Assembly (NCBI GenBank): GCA_040757715.1
Contig: JBFLWS010000004.1
Span: forward strand, 62,001-126,000
Direction: 5' to 3'
DNA: 64,000 nucleotides
Origin: CAIMFV01 sp040757715
GTDB lineage: Bacteria > Pseudomonadota > Alphaproteobacteria > Caulobacterales > Caulobacteraceae
Below the pieces are notes generated by a model. That model made no database searches and had not been told where the DNA came from. It was given only the letters and a program-made list of their open reading frames with translations. The translations under genes were made by a program, and so were the position numbers. Positions 35,259 to 44,036 of this stretch are shown here, in pieces. How positions within the stretch are numbered: the stretch's first letter is position 1; each line of letters opens with the position of its first letter.

Positions 35259-36110
35259 CTATTTCTGGCAAACCGGACAGAAGAAGGTGGAGCGTCCACC
35301 CTGGACGATGCGGGCGAGTACGCCGCGACACCGGGGGGTTAGACACGGCTCGCCCTCGCGGCCATAGGCCCGGAAAGCGTGTTGGAAATAGCCAAGGTCG
35401 CCGTCGGCGTTGCGATAGTCGCGCAAGGTGGACCCGCCGGCCGCGATCGCTTCTTCGAGCACGGTCTTGACCACCTCCACCAGCCGCTTGGTCTCCTTCG
35501 GCTTGAGCGCTCCGGCGGGGCGTTCGGGATGCAGGCCGGCGCGATAGAGCGCCTCGCAGACATAGATGTTGCCAAGGCCGGCCACGATACGCTGATCGAG
35601 CAGGCTGACCTTGAGGTTCTGGCGGCGGCCAGCCAGGGCGGCGGCGAGGCGTTCGGGGCTGAAGTCATCCGACAGGGGCTCCGGTCCCAGCCCTGCGAAC
35701 CACGCGTGTGACGCAAGGGCTGTCGAAGCGATCAGATCCATGTAGCCGAAGCGCCGCGCGTCATTGAAGGCGATGCGCACGCCAGCTTCAGTCTCCAGCA
35801 CCACATGGGTGTGCTTTTCGTCGTCGCCGGCGGGATGGTGGAAAGCGCCAGGCTTGGCTTCCCCCACCAGGAACCGCCCCGTCATGCCGAGGTGCGCTAC
35901 CAGGGTCTCGTCGGTGGAGAGGGGCGCGAGCAGATACTTGGCCCGCCGCTCCAGCCGCAGCACCCGCGCGCCCGTCAGCCGCTGCACAAAACCGTCAGGA
36001 AAGGGAAAGCGCAGGTCGGCCCGCCGCTGCTCCACCCGCGACAGGCGTGCGCCCACAAGGTGGGGCGCCAGGCCCCGACGGACGGTTTCGACTTCAGGCA
36101 GTTCGGGCAT
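35259..36110 (-). CDS. mutM: Formamidopyrimidine-DNA glycosylase
   Basis: A 283-residue base-excision repair enzyme that removes 8-oxoguanine. It begins MPELPEVETVRRGL with the catalytic Pro/Glu pair, has VAGLGNIYVCEALYRAGLHP in the middle and a C-terminal zinc finger (C-x4-C, then C-x2-C in FFCPVCQK). It is divergent from ubiE with a 74-base gap, the same arrangement as in Caulobacter. Confidence 0.97.
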   Translation of the reverse strand: MPELPEVETVRRGLAPHLVGARLSRVEQRRADLRFPFPDGFVQRLTGARVLRLERRAKYLLAPLSTDETLVAHLGMTGRFLVGEAKPGAFHHPAGDDEKHTHVVLETEAGVRIAFNDARRFGYMDLIASTALASHAWFAGLGPEPLSDDFSPERLAAALAGRRQNLKVSLLDQRIVAGLGNIYVCEALYRAGLHPERPAGALKPKETKRLVEVVKTVLEEAIAAGGSTLRDYRNADGDLGYFQHAFRAYGREGEPCLTPRCRGVLARIVQGGRSTFFCPVCQK

Positions 36111-36184
36111 GGGGCCAGGGCTCGGGCGAAAACTTGATTTCGCACCGTACCCAGATGCAGCGATTTGGTCTAAGCCCGCAGACC

Positions 36185-36979
36185 ATGACCAAGGCCCATT
36201 CCGATCTGAGCGCCGGAACCTCCAGTTTCGGCTTCCGCGACGTGGACGCCCGCGACAAGGCCGGCCTGGTGCGCGGCGTGTTCGACAAGGTGGCCAGCCG
36301 CTACGACCTCATGAACGATCTCATGAGCCTCGGCGTGCACCGGCTGTGGAAGGACATGACCGCGGCGCGGCTCAATCCGCAGCCTGGCGAGACCATCGTC
36401 GACTGCGCCGGCGGCACCGGCGACATCGCCCGGCGTCTGGCCAAGCTCGCCCGCGAGGCCAAGGCCCGGCGGGGCGGCGACGCGGCCGGGGTCCCCGACG
36501 CCAGGATCATGGTCATAGACTACAACGCCGAAATGATCGCCGCCGGCAAGACCCGCGGCGGCGAGCCGGAAATCGTCTGGGCGGTGGGCGACGCCCAGCG
36601 CCTGCCCCTGCCGGACGCCTCGGCCGACGCCTATGTGATCGGTTTCGGCATTCGCAACGTCACCGACATCGCCGCGGCTCTACGCGACGCCCGCCGGGTG
36701 CTGAAGCCGGGCGGACGGTTCCTATGCCTGGAATTCTCCCGGCCGCCGGTGAAGGTCATCCGTCAGATCTATGACGCCTATTCGTTCCACGCGATCCCGG
36801 CCATGGGCGAGCTCGCCGCCTCGGACCGCGCCTCCTACCAGTATCTGGTGGAGAGCATTCGCCGCTTCCCGCCCCAGGACAAGTTCGCCGCCATGATGCG
36901 CGAGGCGGGCTTCAAGCAGGTGAGCTTCACCAATTTCAGCGGCGGGGTGGCCGCTCTGCACCAGGGCTGGGCGCTCTAG
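36185..36979 (+). CDS. ubiE: Ubiquinone/menaquinone biosynthesis C-methyltransferase
   Basis: A 264-residue SAM-dependent methyltransferase of the ubiquinone pathway. Signatures are VFDKVASRYDLMNDLMSLGVHRLWK, the SAM-binding DCAGGTGDIARR and the C-terminal YQYLVESIRRFP. The ATG at 36185 (MTKAHSDLS) gives the normal N-terminus; the longer upstream frame overlaps mutM. ubiB follows after 12 bases, so the two form an operon. Confidence 0.96.
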   Translation: MTKAHSDLSAGTSSFGFRDVDARDKAGLVRGVFDKVASRYDLMNDLMSLGVHRLWKDMTAARLNPQPGETIVDCAGGTGDIARRLAKLAREAKARRGGDAAGVPDARIMVIDYNAEMIAAGKTRGGEPEIVWAVGDAQRLPLPDASADAYVIGFGIRNVTDIAAALRDARRVLKPGGRFLCLEFSRPPVKVIRQIYDAYSFHAIPAMGELAASDRASYQYLVESIRRFPPQDKFAAMMREAGFKQVSFTNFSGGVAALHQGWAL

Positions 36980-36991
36980 GGGCCCGCCGGG

Positions 36992-38491
36992 ATGATCGCC
37001 GCCGCCCTTCGCATGCTCGCCGCCGGCTCGGTGCTGGTGCGCTACGACGCCCTCGCGCCGCGGGAGTTCGCCGAGCTGCTGCCCGGCCCCGCTCGCTTCG
37101 CCGCCAGCGTGCTGCGCCTGTTCAGCGGGCCGGAGGCCAAGGCCGGCCGTCCTGGCGAGCGCCTCGCCCACGCCTTTGAACGGCTGGGGCCCGTGGCCAT
37201 CAAGCTTGGCCAGCTGCTCTCCACCCGCGCCGACATCTTCGGTCAGCAGTTCTCCGACGATCTCAGCCGGCTGAAGGACCGCCTGCCGCCGTTCCCCTTG
37301 GAGGCGGCCAAGCGCGACATGGAAGCAGCCTTAGGGCGCCCGCTGGACGCCCTGTTCGTCGAGATCGAGCCCGCCGTGGCCGCCGCGTCCATCGCCCAGG
37401 CCCATCCCGCCGTGCTGATCGACGGGCGCAAGGTGGCGGTGAAGGTGCTGCGCCCCGGCGTGGAGAAGCGCATCGCCGCCGACGTGGCCGCCATGCGCCT
37501 CGGCGCAATTCTGGTCGAGGCCGCCGCCCCGCCGCTGCGCCGTCTCGGTCCCAAGGCCTTCGTGGCCACCGTGGCCCGCTCGCTCGATCTTGAGCTCGAC
37601 CTACGCCTTGAGGCCGCTGGCGCGTCCGAGCTTGGCGAGGTGATGGCCGGCGACGGCTACATGACCGCCCCGGCGGTGGTGTGGGAGGGGGTGGCCAAAC
37701 GGGTTCTGACCCTGGAATGGGCGGAAGGCGTTCCGCTCTCCACGCCGGAAGCCCTGGAAATCGAAGGCCTTGACCGGCCCGAGCTGGCCAACCGGGTGAT
37801 CCGCGCCTTCCTCGCCCAGGCGCTCGACCACGGCGTCTTCCACGCCGATCTGCACGAGGGCAACCTGTTTGCGGCCGCCCCCGCGCGGCTGATGGCGGTG
37901 GACTACGGCATTGTCGGCCGGCTCGATCCCGATGCGCGGCGGTTCCTGGCCGAGATCCTCTGGGGCTTTCTCAATCGCGACTATCGCCGCGTTTCCGAGG
38001 TGCATTTCGAAGCCGGCTACGTCCCGCCGCACCAGGACGTGGACACCTTCGCCCAGGCCCTGCGCTCCATCGGCGAGCCGATCTTCGGACGCAAGGCTAA
38101 GGACGTGTCCATGGGCCGCCTGCTCGGCCAGCTTTTCGAATTCACCGAGCTGTTCGAAATGCGCATGCGGCCGGAGCTGGTCCTCCTGCAGAAGACCATG
38201 GTCACGGTGGAGGGCGTCGCTCGCCGCATCGATCCGGCCAACGACATCTGGCAGGCGGCCAAGCCGGTGGTGGAGCGCTGGATCGCCCGCGAACTCTCGC
38301 CCCCGGCCCAGGCCCAGCGGCTGGCCCTGCGGGGTTTGCGGCTGTTCGAAGCTTTGGAGGCGAGACTGCAGACGCCAACGACGCCGACTCCAGAGCGAAC
38401 CGACCAGATGCGCGGGCTCTGGCTGGCCTTGGGACTAGCCGCAGCGGCGTCGGTGTTCGGCGCCGCCGCCTTGGCGCGGCTCTTCTTCTGA
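36992..38491 (+). CDS. ubiB: UbiB atypical kinase/ATPase for ubiquinone biosynthesis
   Basis: A 499-residue UbiB/ADCK-family protein. The KxGQ motif appears in AIKLGQLLSTRADIFG (about 67-82), the Ala-rich nucleotide loop in AAASIAQAHPA, and HADLHEGNLF supplies the catalytic-type residues. Two hydrophobic C-terminal segments (about 470-498) anchor it to the membrane. It supports early and late ubiquinone steps, probably by extracting lipid intermediates. Co-transcribed with ubiE. Confidence 0.96.
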   Translation: MIAAALRMLAAGSVLVRYDALAPREFAELLPGPARFAASVLRLFSGPEAKAGRPGERLAHAFERLGPVAIKLGQLLSTRADIFGQQFSDDLSRLKDRLPPFPLEAAKRDMEAALGRPLDALFVEIEPAVAAASIAQAHPAVLIDGRKVAVKVLRPGVEKRIAADVAAMRLGAILVEAAAPPLRRLGPKAFVATVARSLDLELDLRLEAAGASELGEVMAGDGYMTAPAVVWEGVAKRVLTLEWAEGVPLSTPEALEIEGLDRPELANRVIRAFLAQALDHGVFHADLHEGNLFAAAPARLMAVDYGIVGRLDPDARRFLAEILWGFLNRDYRRVSEVHFEAGYVPPHQDVDTFAQALRSIGEPIFGRKAKDVSMGRLLGQLFEFTELFEMRMRPELVLLQKTMVTVEGVARRIDPANDIWQAAKPVVERWIARELSPPAQAQRLALRGLRLFEALEARLQTPTTPTPERTDQMRGLWLALGLAAAASVFGAAALARLFF

Positions 38492-38494
38492 GGA

Positions 38495-39784
38495 TCAGCC
38501 GAGGAACGGGTCGCGCATGAGGATGGTGTCCTCGCGCTCGGGGCTGGTGGAGAGGAGCGCCACCGGCGCGCCGATCAGCTCCTCCACCCGGCGGACATAT
38601 TTCACTGCATTGGCCGGCAGGTCCTTCCACGAGCGGGCGCCGAAGGTGGTTTCGCTCCAGCCCTCCAGCTCCTCATACACCGGAACCGCCGCCGCCTGGT
38701 CGGCCATGCCCGAGGGCAGGTAGTCCAGCAGCTGATCGCCCACCTGGTAGCCGACGCAGATCTTCAGGGTCGGCAAGCCGTCCAGCACGTCGAGCTTGGT
38801 GAAGGCCACGCCCTGCACGCCGTTGAGGATCACGGTCTGGCGCACCAGCACGGCGTCGAACCAGCCGCAGCGCCGGCTGCGCCCGGTGACCACGCCCACT
38901 TCGCGGCCCACGGTGGAGAGATGCTTGCCCACCTCGTCGTTCAGCTCGGTGGGGAAGGGGCCCTCGCCCACCCGGGTGGTGTAGGCCTTGACGATGCCGA
39001 GCACATAATCCACCGCGCCCGGGCCAAGGCCCGACCCCGCCGAGGCCTGACCGGCCACCGTGTTGGACGACGTCACATACGGGTAGGTGCCGTGATCTAC
39101 GTCGAGCAGCGCGCCCTGGGCGCCTTCGAACAGGATGCGCTGGCCGCCCTTGTAGGCGTGATCCAGCAGGCGCCAGGCCGGCTTGGCGTAGGGCAAGATC
39201 TTCGGCGCAACATTGATCAACTCATTACGCAGGGCGTCGGCGTCGACTTCCGGCAGATCAAGACCGCGGCGCAGGGCGTTGTGGTGCGCCAAAAGCTTGG
39301 GCAGCTTCAGATCGATGGCCGCAAGATCGGCGAGATCACCCACGCGGATGGCCCGCCGCCCCACCTTGTCTTCATAGGCCGGGCCGATGCCGCGCCCGGT
39401 GGTGCCGATCTTGACCCCTTCGGCGGCGGCCTCGCGGGCCTGATCAAGGTCGCGGTGCAGGGGCAGGATGAGCGCGGCGTTGTCGGCCACGGCCAGCCCC
39501 TCGGGGGTGATGGTTATGCCCTGGGATTCGATGGAGGCGATTTCCTCGAGGAGCTTCCAGGGATCCACCACCACGCCGGAGCCGATGATGGAGAGCTTGT
39601 TCTGCACCACGCCTGAGGGGAGCAGGGAGAGCTTATAGACCTTGCCGTCCACCACCAGGGTGTGACCAGCATTGTGGCCGCCCTGGAAGCGCACCACCAC
39701 ATCGGCGCGGTTCGACAGCCAGTCGACGATCTTGCCCTTGCCCTCGTCGCCCCATTGAGCGCCGACCACCGCCACGTTCGCCAT
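38495..39784 (-). CDS. purA: Adenylosuccinate synthetase
   Basis: A 429-residue GTP-dependent enzyme that joins IMP and aspartate on the way to AMP. It starts MANVAVVGAQWGDEGKGKIV with the GDEGKGK phosphate loop, followed by FQGGHNAGHT, TGRGIGPAYEDK and GVVTGRSRRCGWFDAV. Length is normal. It is convergent with ubiB (3-base gap) and downstream of the PagL-like gene. Confidence 0.97.
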   Translation of the reverse strand: MANVAVVGAQWGDEGKGKIVDWLSNRADVVVRFQGGHNAGHTLVVDGKVYKLSLLPSGVVQNKLSIIGSGVVVDPWKLLEEIASIESQGITITPEGLAVADNAALILPLHRDLDQAREAAAEGVKIGTTGRGIGPAYEDKVGRRAIRVGDLADLAAIDLKLPKLLAHHNALRRGLDLPEVDADALRNELINVAPKILPYAKPAWRLLDHAYKGGQRILFEGAQGALLDVDHGTYPYVTSSNTVAGQASAGSGLGPGAVDYVLGIVKAYTTRVGEGPFPTELNDEVGKHLSTVGREVGVVTGRSRRCGWFDAVLVRQTVILNGVQGVAFTKLDVLDGLPTLKICVGYQVGDQLLDYLPSGMADQAAAVPVYEELEGWSETTFGARSWKDLPANAVKYVRRVEELIGAPVALLSTSPEREDTILMRDPFLG

Positions 39785-39883
39785 GGATATGACCTCTCCG
39801 CCCGCCCGGAAAATCGGCGCACCCTTCGACGAGCCCTCGGTGCGGCGACGGAGATCAATTGTGGTGTCGGGCGACCGGCCCGA

Positions 39884-40474
39884 TCAGCGGAAGCGGTATA
39901 CCAATCGACCCCCGACGTCGTCGAGCCCCTGGTTCTTGCCCTGGTGGAAGATCTGGCCGTTTGACAAATGCTCATAGGAGAGCTCGACCGACCATTTGGG
40001 CGTCAGATGATAGCCAAGCGCCAGATGGGGGTTGAACTCCCAGTGCGAACCGAAGTCGATGCGGGTGTAGTAGAGGTGCAGACGGCGTTGCACTTCGGCC
40101 GGCGCAAGGCCGGGCGCGTTCACGGGCGGCAGGCCAGCCTTGCCTGTGGTGTAGCCGACACCAATGCCCGGCAGCACGTACCAAGGGGTCTTGCCAAGAT
40201 TGATCGGCCAGTTGAGGCCGGCCATGAGGAAATCCGTGGAGACTTGAGTGTTGGCGGAAGCGAGCACATAGGCCGACGGCTTGGCGAGCCAGGTCCAGGA
40301 CTTGATCGGGTCCGTACGGTACTGGGCCATGATGTCCACGCCGCCTTCGCGGTCGGCCGGGCCGAGGTCGTGGGCGTAGACGCCGGCGGCGACTTCATCG
40401 GCCCGCGCGGTTCCGGCCGCCGCCGCAGTCAGGACAATCGCCGCCGCAGCCATGCGGCCGATCCAGGTCGTCAT
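39884..40474 (-). CDS. PagL-like lipid A 3-O-deacylase (acyloxyacyl hydrolase family)
   Basis: A 196-residue outer-membrane protein. The signal peptide runs from MTTWIGRMAAAAIVLTA to the cleavage near GTARA. The mature part has alternating beta-strand pattern and the PagL active-site segment LSYEHLSNGQIF (His and Ser) near the C-terminus, ending in an aromatic/Arg (VYRFR) as expected of a barrel. PagL removes the 3-position acyl chain of lipid A. GAGGGGGAA precedes the ATG at 40474. Outer-membrane lipid A editing is inferred from family. Confidence 0.85.
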   Translation of the reverse strand: MTTWIGRMAAAAIVLTAAAAGTARADEVAAGVYAHDLGPADREGGVDIMAQYRTDPIKSWTWLAKPSAYVLASANTQVSTDFLMAGLNWPINLGKTPWYVLPGIGVGYTTGKAGLPPVNAPGLAPAEVQRRLHLYYTRIDFGSHWEFNPHLALGYHLTPKWSVELSYEHLSNGQIFHQGKNQGLDDVGGRLVYRFR

Positions 40475-40557
40475 GTGGTCGTTCCCCCTCAAGCCGGCGC
40501 GACGACGCGCGCATCGAGACGATTTATCGCCTGATACGCGCGTTCCGCCAAGCCGCC

Positions 40558-42135
40558 TTAGAAAACGAGGCGACGAACTTCCTTCACGTGCGGCAGATCG
40601 CGCACACGCTTGAGCAGCTCGTCATCCAGCGCCTGGTCCACGCCCACCATGGCGATGGCGTCTCCACCCGAAGCCGTGCGGCCGAGGTTGAAGGTGGCGA
40701 TGTTGACGCCGGACTCCGCCAGGATGCCGCCCAAGGCGCCGATGAAGCCCGGTTTGTCGAGGTTGTTCACATAGAGCATGCAAGGCGCCATGGGGGCCTC
40801 CAGCTCCATGCCCTTGACCTCCACCAGGCGCGGCGCCCCGCCGATCACCGTGCCGGCATAGGCGCGCTGGCCGCTTTCAGCCGTCACCACGATGCGGATC
40901 AGGCTGTCATAGACCGGCGACAGGTTTTGACGGCTCTCGGACACCACCACGCCGCGGGCGGCGGCGGCGGCCGGCGCCGAGACGATATTGATGTCCGCCA
41001 GCATGGGCCGCAGCACGCCGGCGAGGGCGGCCGAAGTCATGGGCTTCACATTGAGGCTAGCCACCTCGCCCACATAGTGGATGTCCACCGAGGTGAGGCC
41101 GCCGTCCACCATCTGGCCGGCGAAGGCGCCCAGCTTTTCGGCCAAGGCGATGAAGGGCTTCAGCTTAGGCGCCTCATCGGCGGTGACCGAAGGGCTGTTG
41201 AGGGCGTTGGAGATGGCGCCGGTGAGGAGATAGTCGGCCATCTGCTCGGCCACTTGCAGAGCCACGTTCTCCTGCGCCTCCTGGGTGGAGGCGCCGAGGT
41301 GAGGCGTGGCGATGAAGTTGGGCGCGCCGAACAGCACGTTCTCAGTGGCCGGCTCGGTGGCGAACACGTCGAGGGCCGCGCCGGCGATATGGCCGCTGTC
41401 GAGGCCTGCACGCAGCGCCGCTTCATCGATCAGGCCGCCGCGGGCGCAGTTGATGATGCGCACGCCCTTCTTGGTTTTCGCCAGTGCGTCCGCAGAGAGC
41501 ACGTTGCGGGTCTTTTCGGTGAGCGGGGTGTGCAGGGTGATGAAGTCGGCGCGGGCGAGAAGCTCGTCCAGCTCCACCTTCTCCACGCCCAGGGCCACCG
41601 CGCGCTCGGGGGTGAGGAAGGGGTCGAAGGCCACCACCTTCATCTTCAGGCCGTTGGCGCGATCAGCGACGATGGAGCCGATATTGCCGCAGCCGATGAC
41701 GCCGAGGGTCTTGGCGGTGACCTCCACGCCCATGAAGCGGTTCTTCTCCCACTTGCCGGCCTGGGTGGAGGCGTCGGCGGCGGGCAGTTCGCGGGCGAGC
41801 GCCATCATCATGGCGATGGCGTGTTCGGCAGTGGTGATGGAGTTGCCGAAGGGGGTGTTCATCACCACCACCCCGGCGGCGGTGGCGGCGGGCACGTCGA
41901 TATTGTCGACGCCAATGCCGGCTCGGCCGATCACCTTCAGATGCTTGGCGGCGGCGATGACGTCCTTGTCGGCCTTGGTGGCCGAGCGGACGGCGAGGCC
42001 GTCGTAATTGCCGATGATGGCGAGGAGTTCGTCCTTCTTCAGGCCGGTCTTTACATCGGCCTGGACGCCGCGGCGCTGGAAGATTTCCAGGGCGGCGGGG
42101 GAGAGCTTGTCAGCGATGAGCACGCGCGGGGACAT
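40558..42135 (-). CDS. serA: D-3-phosphoglycerate dehydrogenase
   Basis: A 525-residue enzyme that opens serine synthesis by oxidising 3-phosphoglycerate. The NAD-binding GCGNIGSIVADRA, the catalytic INCARGGLIDEAAL, and HLGASTQEAQENVALQ are present, followed by the intervening domain and a C-terminal ACT domain (about 455-525) for feedback control. The ATG at 42135 (MSPRVLIADK) is chosen because AGGAG lies 9 bases upstream; the ATG at 42144 touches that element. It follows serC, with a hairpin between. Confidence 0.96.
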   Translation of the reverse strand: MSPRVLIADKLSPAALEIFQRRGVQADVKTGLKKDELLAIIGNYDGLAVRSATKADKDVIAAAKHLKVIGRAGIGVDNIDVPAATAAGVVVMNTPFGNSITTAEHAIAMMMALARELPAADASTQAGKWEKNRFMGVEVTAKTLGVIGCGNIGSIVADRANGLKMKVVAFDPFLTPERAVALGVEKVELDELLARADFITLHTPLTEKTRNVLSADALAKTKKGVRIINCARGGLIDEAALRAGLDSGHIAGAALDVFATEPATENVLFGAPNFIATPHLGASTQEAQENVALQVAEQMADYLLTGAISNALNSPSVTADEAPKLKPFIALAEKLGAFAGQMVDGGLTSVDIHYVGEVASLNVKPMTSAALAGVLRPMLADINIVSAPAAAAARGVVVSESRQNLSPVYDSLIRIVVTAESGQRAYAGTVIGGAPRLVEVKGMELEAPMAPCMLYVNNLDKPGFIGALGGILAESGVNIATFNLGRTASGGDAIAMVGVDQALDDELLKRVRDLPHVKEVRRLVF

Positions 42136-42156
42136 GGGTTTCATCTCCTAAGGCGG

Positions 42157-42176
42157 GGGCGCGAGCCATCGCGCCC
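42157..42176 (-). promoter_or_regulatory. Hairpin between serC and serA
   Basis: A perfect 8-base stem (GGGCGCGA with TCGCGCCC) around a 4-base loop, in the 81-base gap between the serC stop and the serA start. No U-run follows in the direction of transcription, so it is not a standard terminator. It may set relative mRNA stability of the two cistrons. Confidence 0.5.
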
Positions 42177-42216
42177 GCCGCAGAGTCAGGAATTAAAGCG
42201 TTGGAGTCGCCTTCGT

Positions 42217-43425
42217 TCAGGCGGCGAGTTCGGCCTTGGCGGTGGCGTAGGCCCAGTCGAGCCAGGGGGTGAGCGCGACTACATCGGCGGCGTCCACGGT
42301 GCAGCCGCACCAGATGCGAAGTCCGGGCGGGGCGTCGCGGTAGTGACTGATGTCGTAGGCCGCGCCCTCCTTGTCCACCAGCGCCGCCAGGCGGCTGGCG
42401 AAGGCGGCCTGGGCTTCGGCCGGCAAGGCGGCGACCTCGGCGTCCACCACCTTCAGGCACACCGAGGTGTTCGAGCGCGTGGCGGGGTTCTCGGCCAGGA
42501 AATCGATCCACGGGGTCTTTTCCACCCAGGCGGCGAGCGCGGCGAAGCTGGCGTCGGCGCGGGCCTTCAGGGCGGCAAGACCACCCAGGTCCTTGCCCCA
42601 GTGCAGCGCATCCAGGCAGTCCTCAACACAGAGCATGGAGGGGGTGTTGATGGTGGCGCCTTCGAACACGTCGCGCATCACCTTGCCGCCCTTGGTGAGG
42701 CGGAACAGCTTGGGCATGGGCCAGGCCGGGGTGTGAGTCTCCAGCCGCTCCACGGCGCGGGGCCCGAGGATCAGGACGCCGTGGGCGCCTTCGCCGCCGA
42801 GAGCCTTCTGCCAGGAGAAGGTCACCACATCGAGCTTGGCCCAGTCGAGATCCTGGGCGAAGGCCGCCGAGGTGGCGTCGCAGATGACAAGGCCGGTGCG
42901 GTCGGCGGCGATGAAGTCGGCGTTGGGCACGCGCACGCCCGAGGTGGTGCCGTTCCAGGTGAAGACGAGGTCGGCGTCGGGGCGAATCTTGGCGAGGTCG
43001 GGCAGCTTGCCATAGGGGGCGCTGAGGATTTCCAGGTCCTTCAGCTTCAACTGCTTTTCGGCGTCGATGGCCCAGTCCTTGCCGAAGCTTTCAAAGGCCA
43101 GCACCTGCACCGGCTTGGGGCCGAGCAGCGACCACAGGGCCATCTCCACCGCTCCAGTGTCGGAGCCGGCGACGATGCCCACCAGGAAATCGTCGGGAAC
43201 CTGCAGCACCTCGCGGGTCAGGTCGATGGCCGCCTTCAGCCGGGCCTTGCCGGGCTTGGAGCGGTGTGAGCGGCCGAGCACGGCGTCCTTCAGACCCTCA
43301 GGGGTCCAGCCGGGACGCTTGGCGCAGGGTCCGGACGAGAAGTCCGGGCGCGCGGGGCGGGTCACGGGTTTTTGGGGAAGGCGTGTAGCCGTCAGCGCCG
43401 CATCGGCGGCGGGGGTCGTGGTCAT
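42217..43425 (-). CDS. serC: Phosphoserine aminotransferase
   Basis: A 402-residue class V PLP aminotransferase for serine (and pyridoxal phosphate) synthesis. It belongs to the alphaproteobacterial type with PARPDFSSGPCAKRPGW near the N-terminus and the PLP Lys in VVTFSWQKALGGEGAHG. The ATG at 43425 (MTTTPAADAAL) is chosen because GGGAGA lies 7 bases upstream. Two hairpins in the leader suggest cis-regulation. serA follows on the same strand. Confidence 0.95.
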   Translation of the reverse strand: MTTTPAADAALTATRLPQKPVTRPARPDFSSGPCAKRPGWTPEGLKDAVLGRSHRSKPGKARLKAAIDLTREVLQVPDDFLVGIVAGSDTGAVEMALWSLLGPKPVQVLAFESFGKDWAIDAEKQLKLKDLEILSAPYGKLPDLAKIRPDADLVFTWNGTTSGVRVPNADFIAADRTGLVICDATSAAFAQDLDWAKLDVVTFSWQKALGGEGAHGVLILGPRAVERLETHTPAWPMPKLFRLTKGGKVMRDVFEGATINTPSMLCVEDCLDALHWGKDLGGLAALKARADASFAALAAWVEKTPWIDFLAENPATRSNTSVCLKVVDAEVAALPAEAQAAFASRLAALVDKEGAAYDISHYRDAPPGLRIWCGCTVDAADVVALTPWLDWAYATAKAELAA

Positions 43426-43430
43426 AGAGA

Positions 43431-43480
43431 TGTCTCCCATCCTCACAGATGGGCAGCGCACCGTTGGGGGTGCGTGGCCC
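43431..43480 (-). ncRNA. Structured serC leader (candidate serC RNA motif)
   Basis: Two adjacent perfect hairpins precede serC in the mRNA: CGCACC-CCCAAC-GGTGCG (43457-43474) and CCCATC-TGTGAG-GATGGG (43436-43453). The second contains part of the ribosome-binding region (GGATGGGAGA). A conserved serC RNA motif upstream of alphaproteobacterial serC genes has been described by comparative genomics, and position and form fit it. I cannot align to the consensus, so identity is probable rather than certain. Ligand is unknown. Confidence 0.55.
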
Positions 43481-43694
43481 GCCAGCCAAGAACGCCGATT
43501 TTCGCTGCAGCGCAAGATAAATGTTTTCCTAAACGCCGTCGGATCGGTCTCGCCCAGCATCGCGCGGTTCCAGCGAGGCGCTGATCAACTTCCTCATACC
43601 CAGGAAACGCGACTCCTCGGTCAAGCGTTGTCTCCTAGGGGAGCTGTCGAGCGGAGATCATCGCAAGGGATTTCCGATGGAATGGGAGTCTTCC

Positions 43695-44006
43695 ATGAAG
43701 CCCACCTTGACCGCCCTTACCCTAGCGCTCGGCCTCGCCACCGCGGCGGCCCCTTTGGCGAAGGCCCAGGACTACGATGATTGGCGCTATCGCCACGACT
43801 ATTCCGATTACCGGGACTACCGCCATTATGACGATGGTTGGAGGCATGAAGGCCGGTACGAATATCGCGATTGTCGCTACGTCAACAACTATCGGTGTCG
43901 CGCCGATTACAATGGCTATTGGCGTGATCGCGACGACTACTGGCGTCGTGGACACCGCTACTGCTATTGGCGCTATGACCGGCGGATATGCCGATGGGAA
44001 TATTGA
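43695..44006 (+). CDS. Secreted Tyr/Arg/Asp-rich small protein
   Basis: A 103-residue protein with a signal peptide (MKPTLTALTLALGLATAAA, cleavage near LAKA). The mature chain of about 75 residues is extraordinarily rich in Tyr, Arg, Asp and Trp, with repeats of the form DYRDYRHYDD and four Cys that could form two disulfides. I do not recognise a family with known function. GGGAG lies 6 bases before the ATG. The high charge and aromatic content suggest surface or matrix binding, which is speculation. It is divergent from serC. Confidence 0.7.
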   Translation: MKPTLTALTLALGLATAAAPLAKAQDYDDWRYRHDYSDYRDYRHYDDGWRHEGRYEYRDCRYVNNYRCRADYNGYWRDRDDYWRRGHRYCYWRYDRRICRWEY

Positions 44007-44036
44007 CGATCGGGGCGCAAAGACCCTGTCGGCTCG

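Noticed and set aside
40588..43269. An 893-codon open frame on the plus strand opposite serA and serC
   Set aside because: It is the antisense of two well-conserved genes; long antisense frames are expected at this GC content, and the translation has no recognisable domain.
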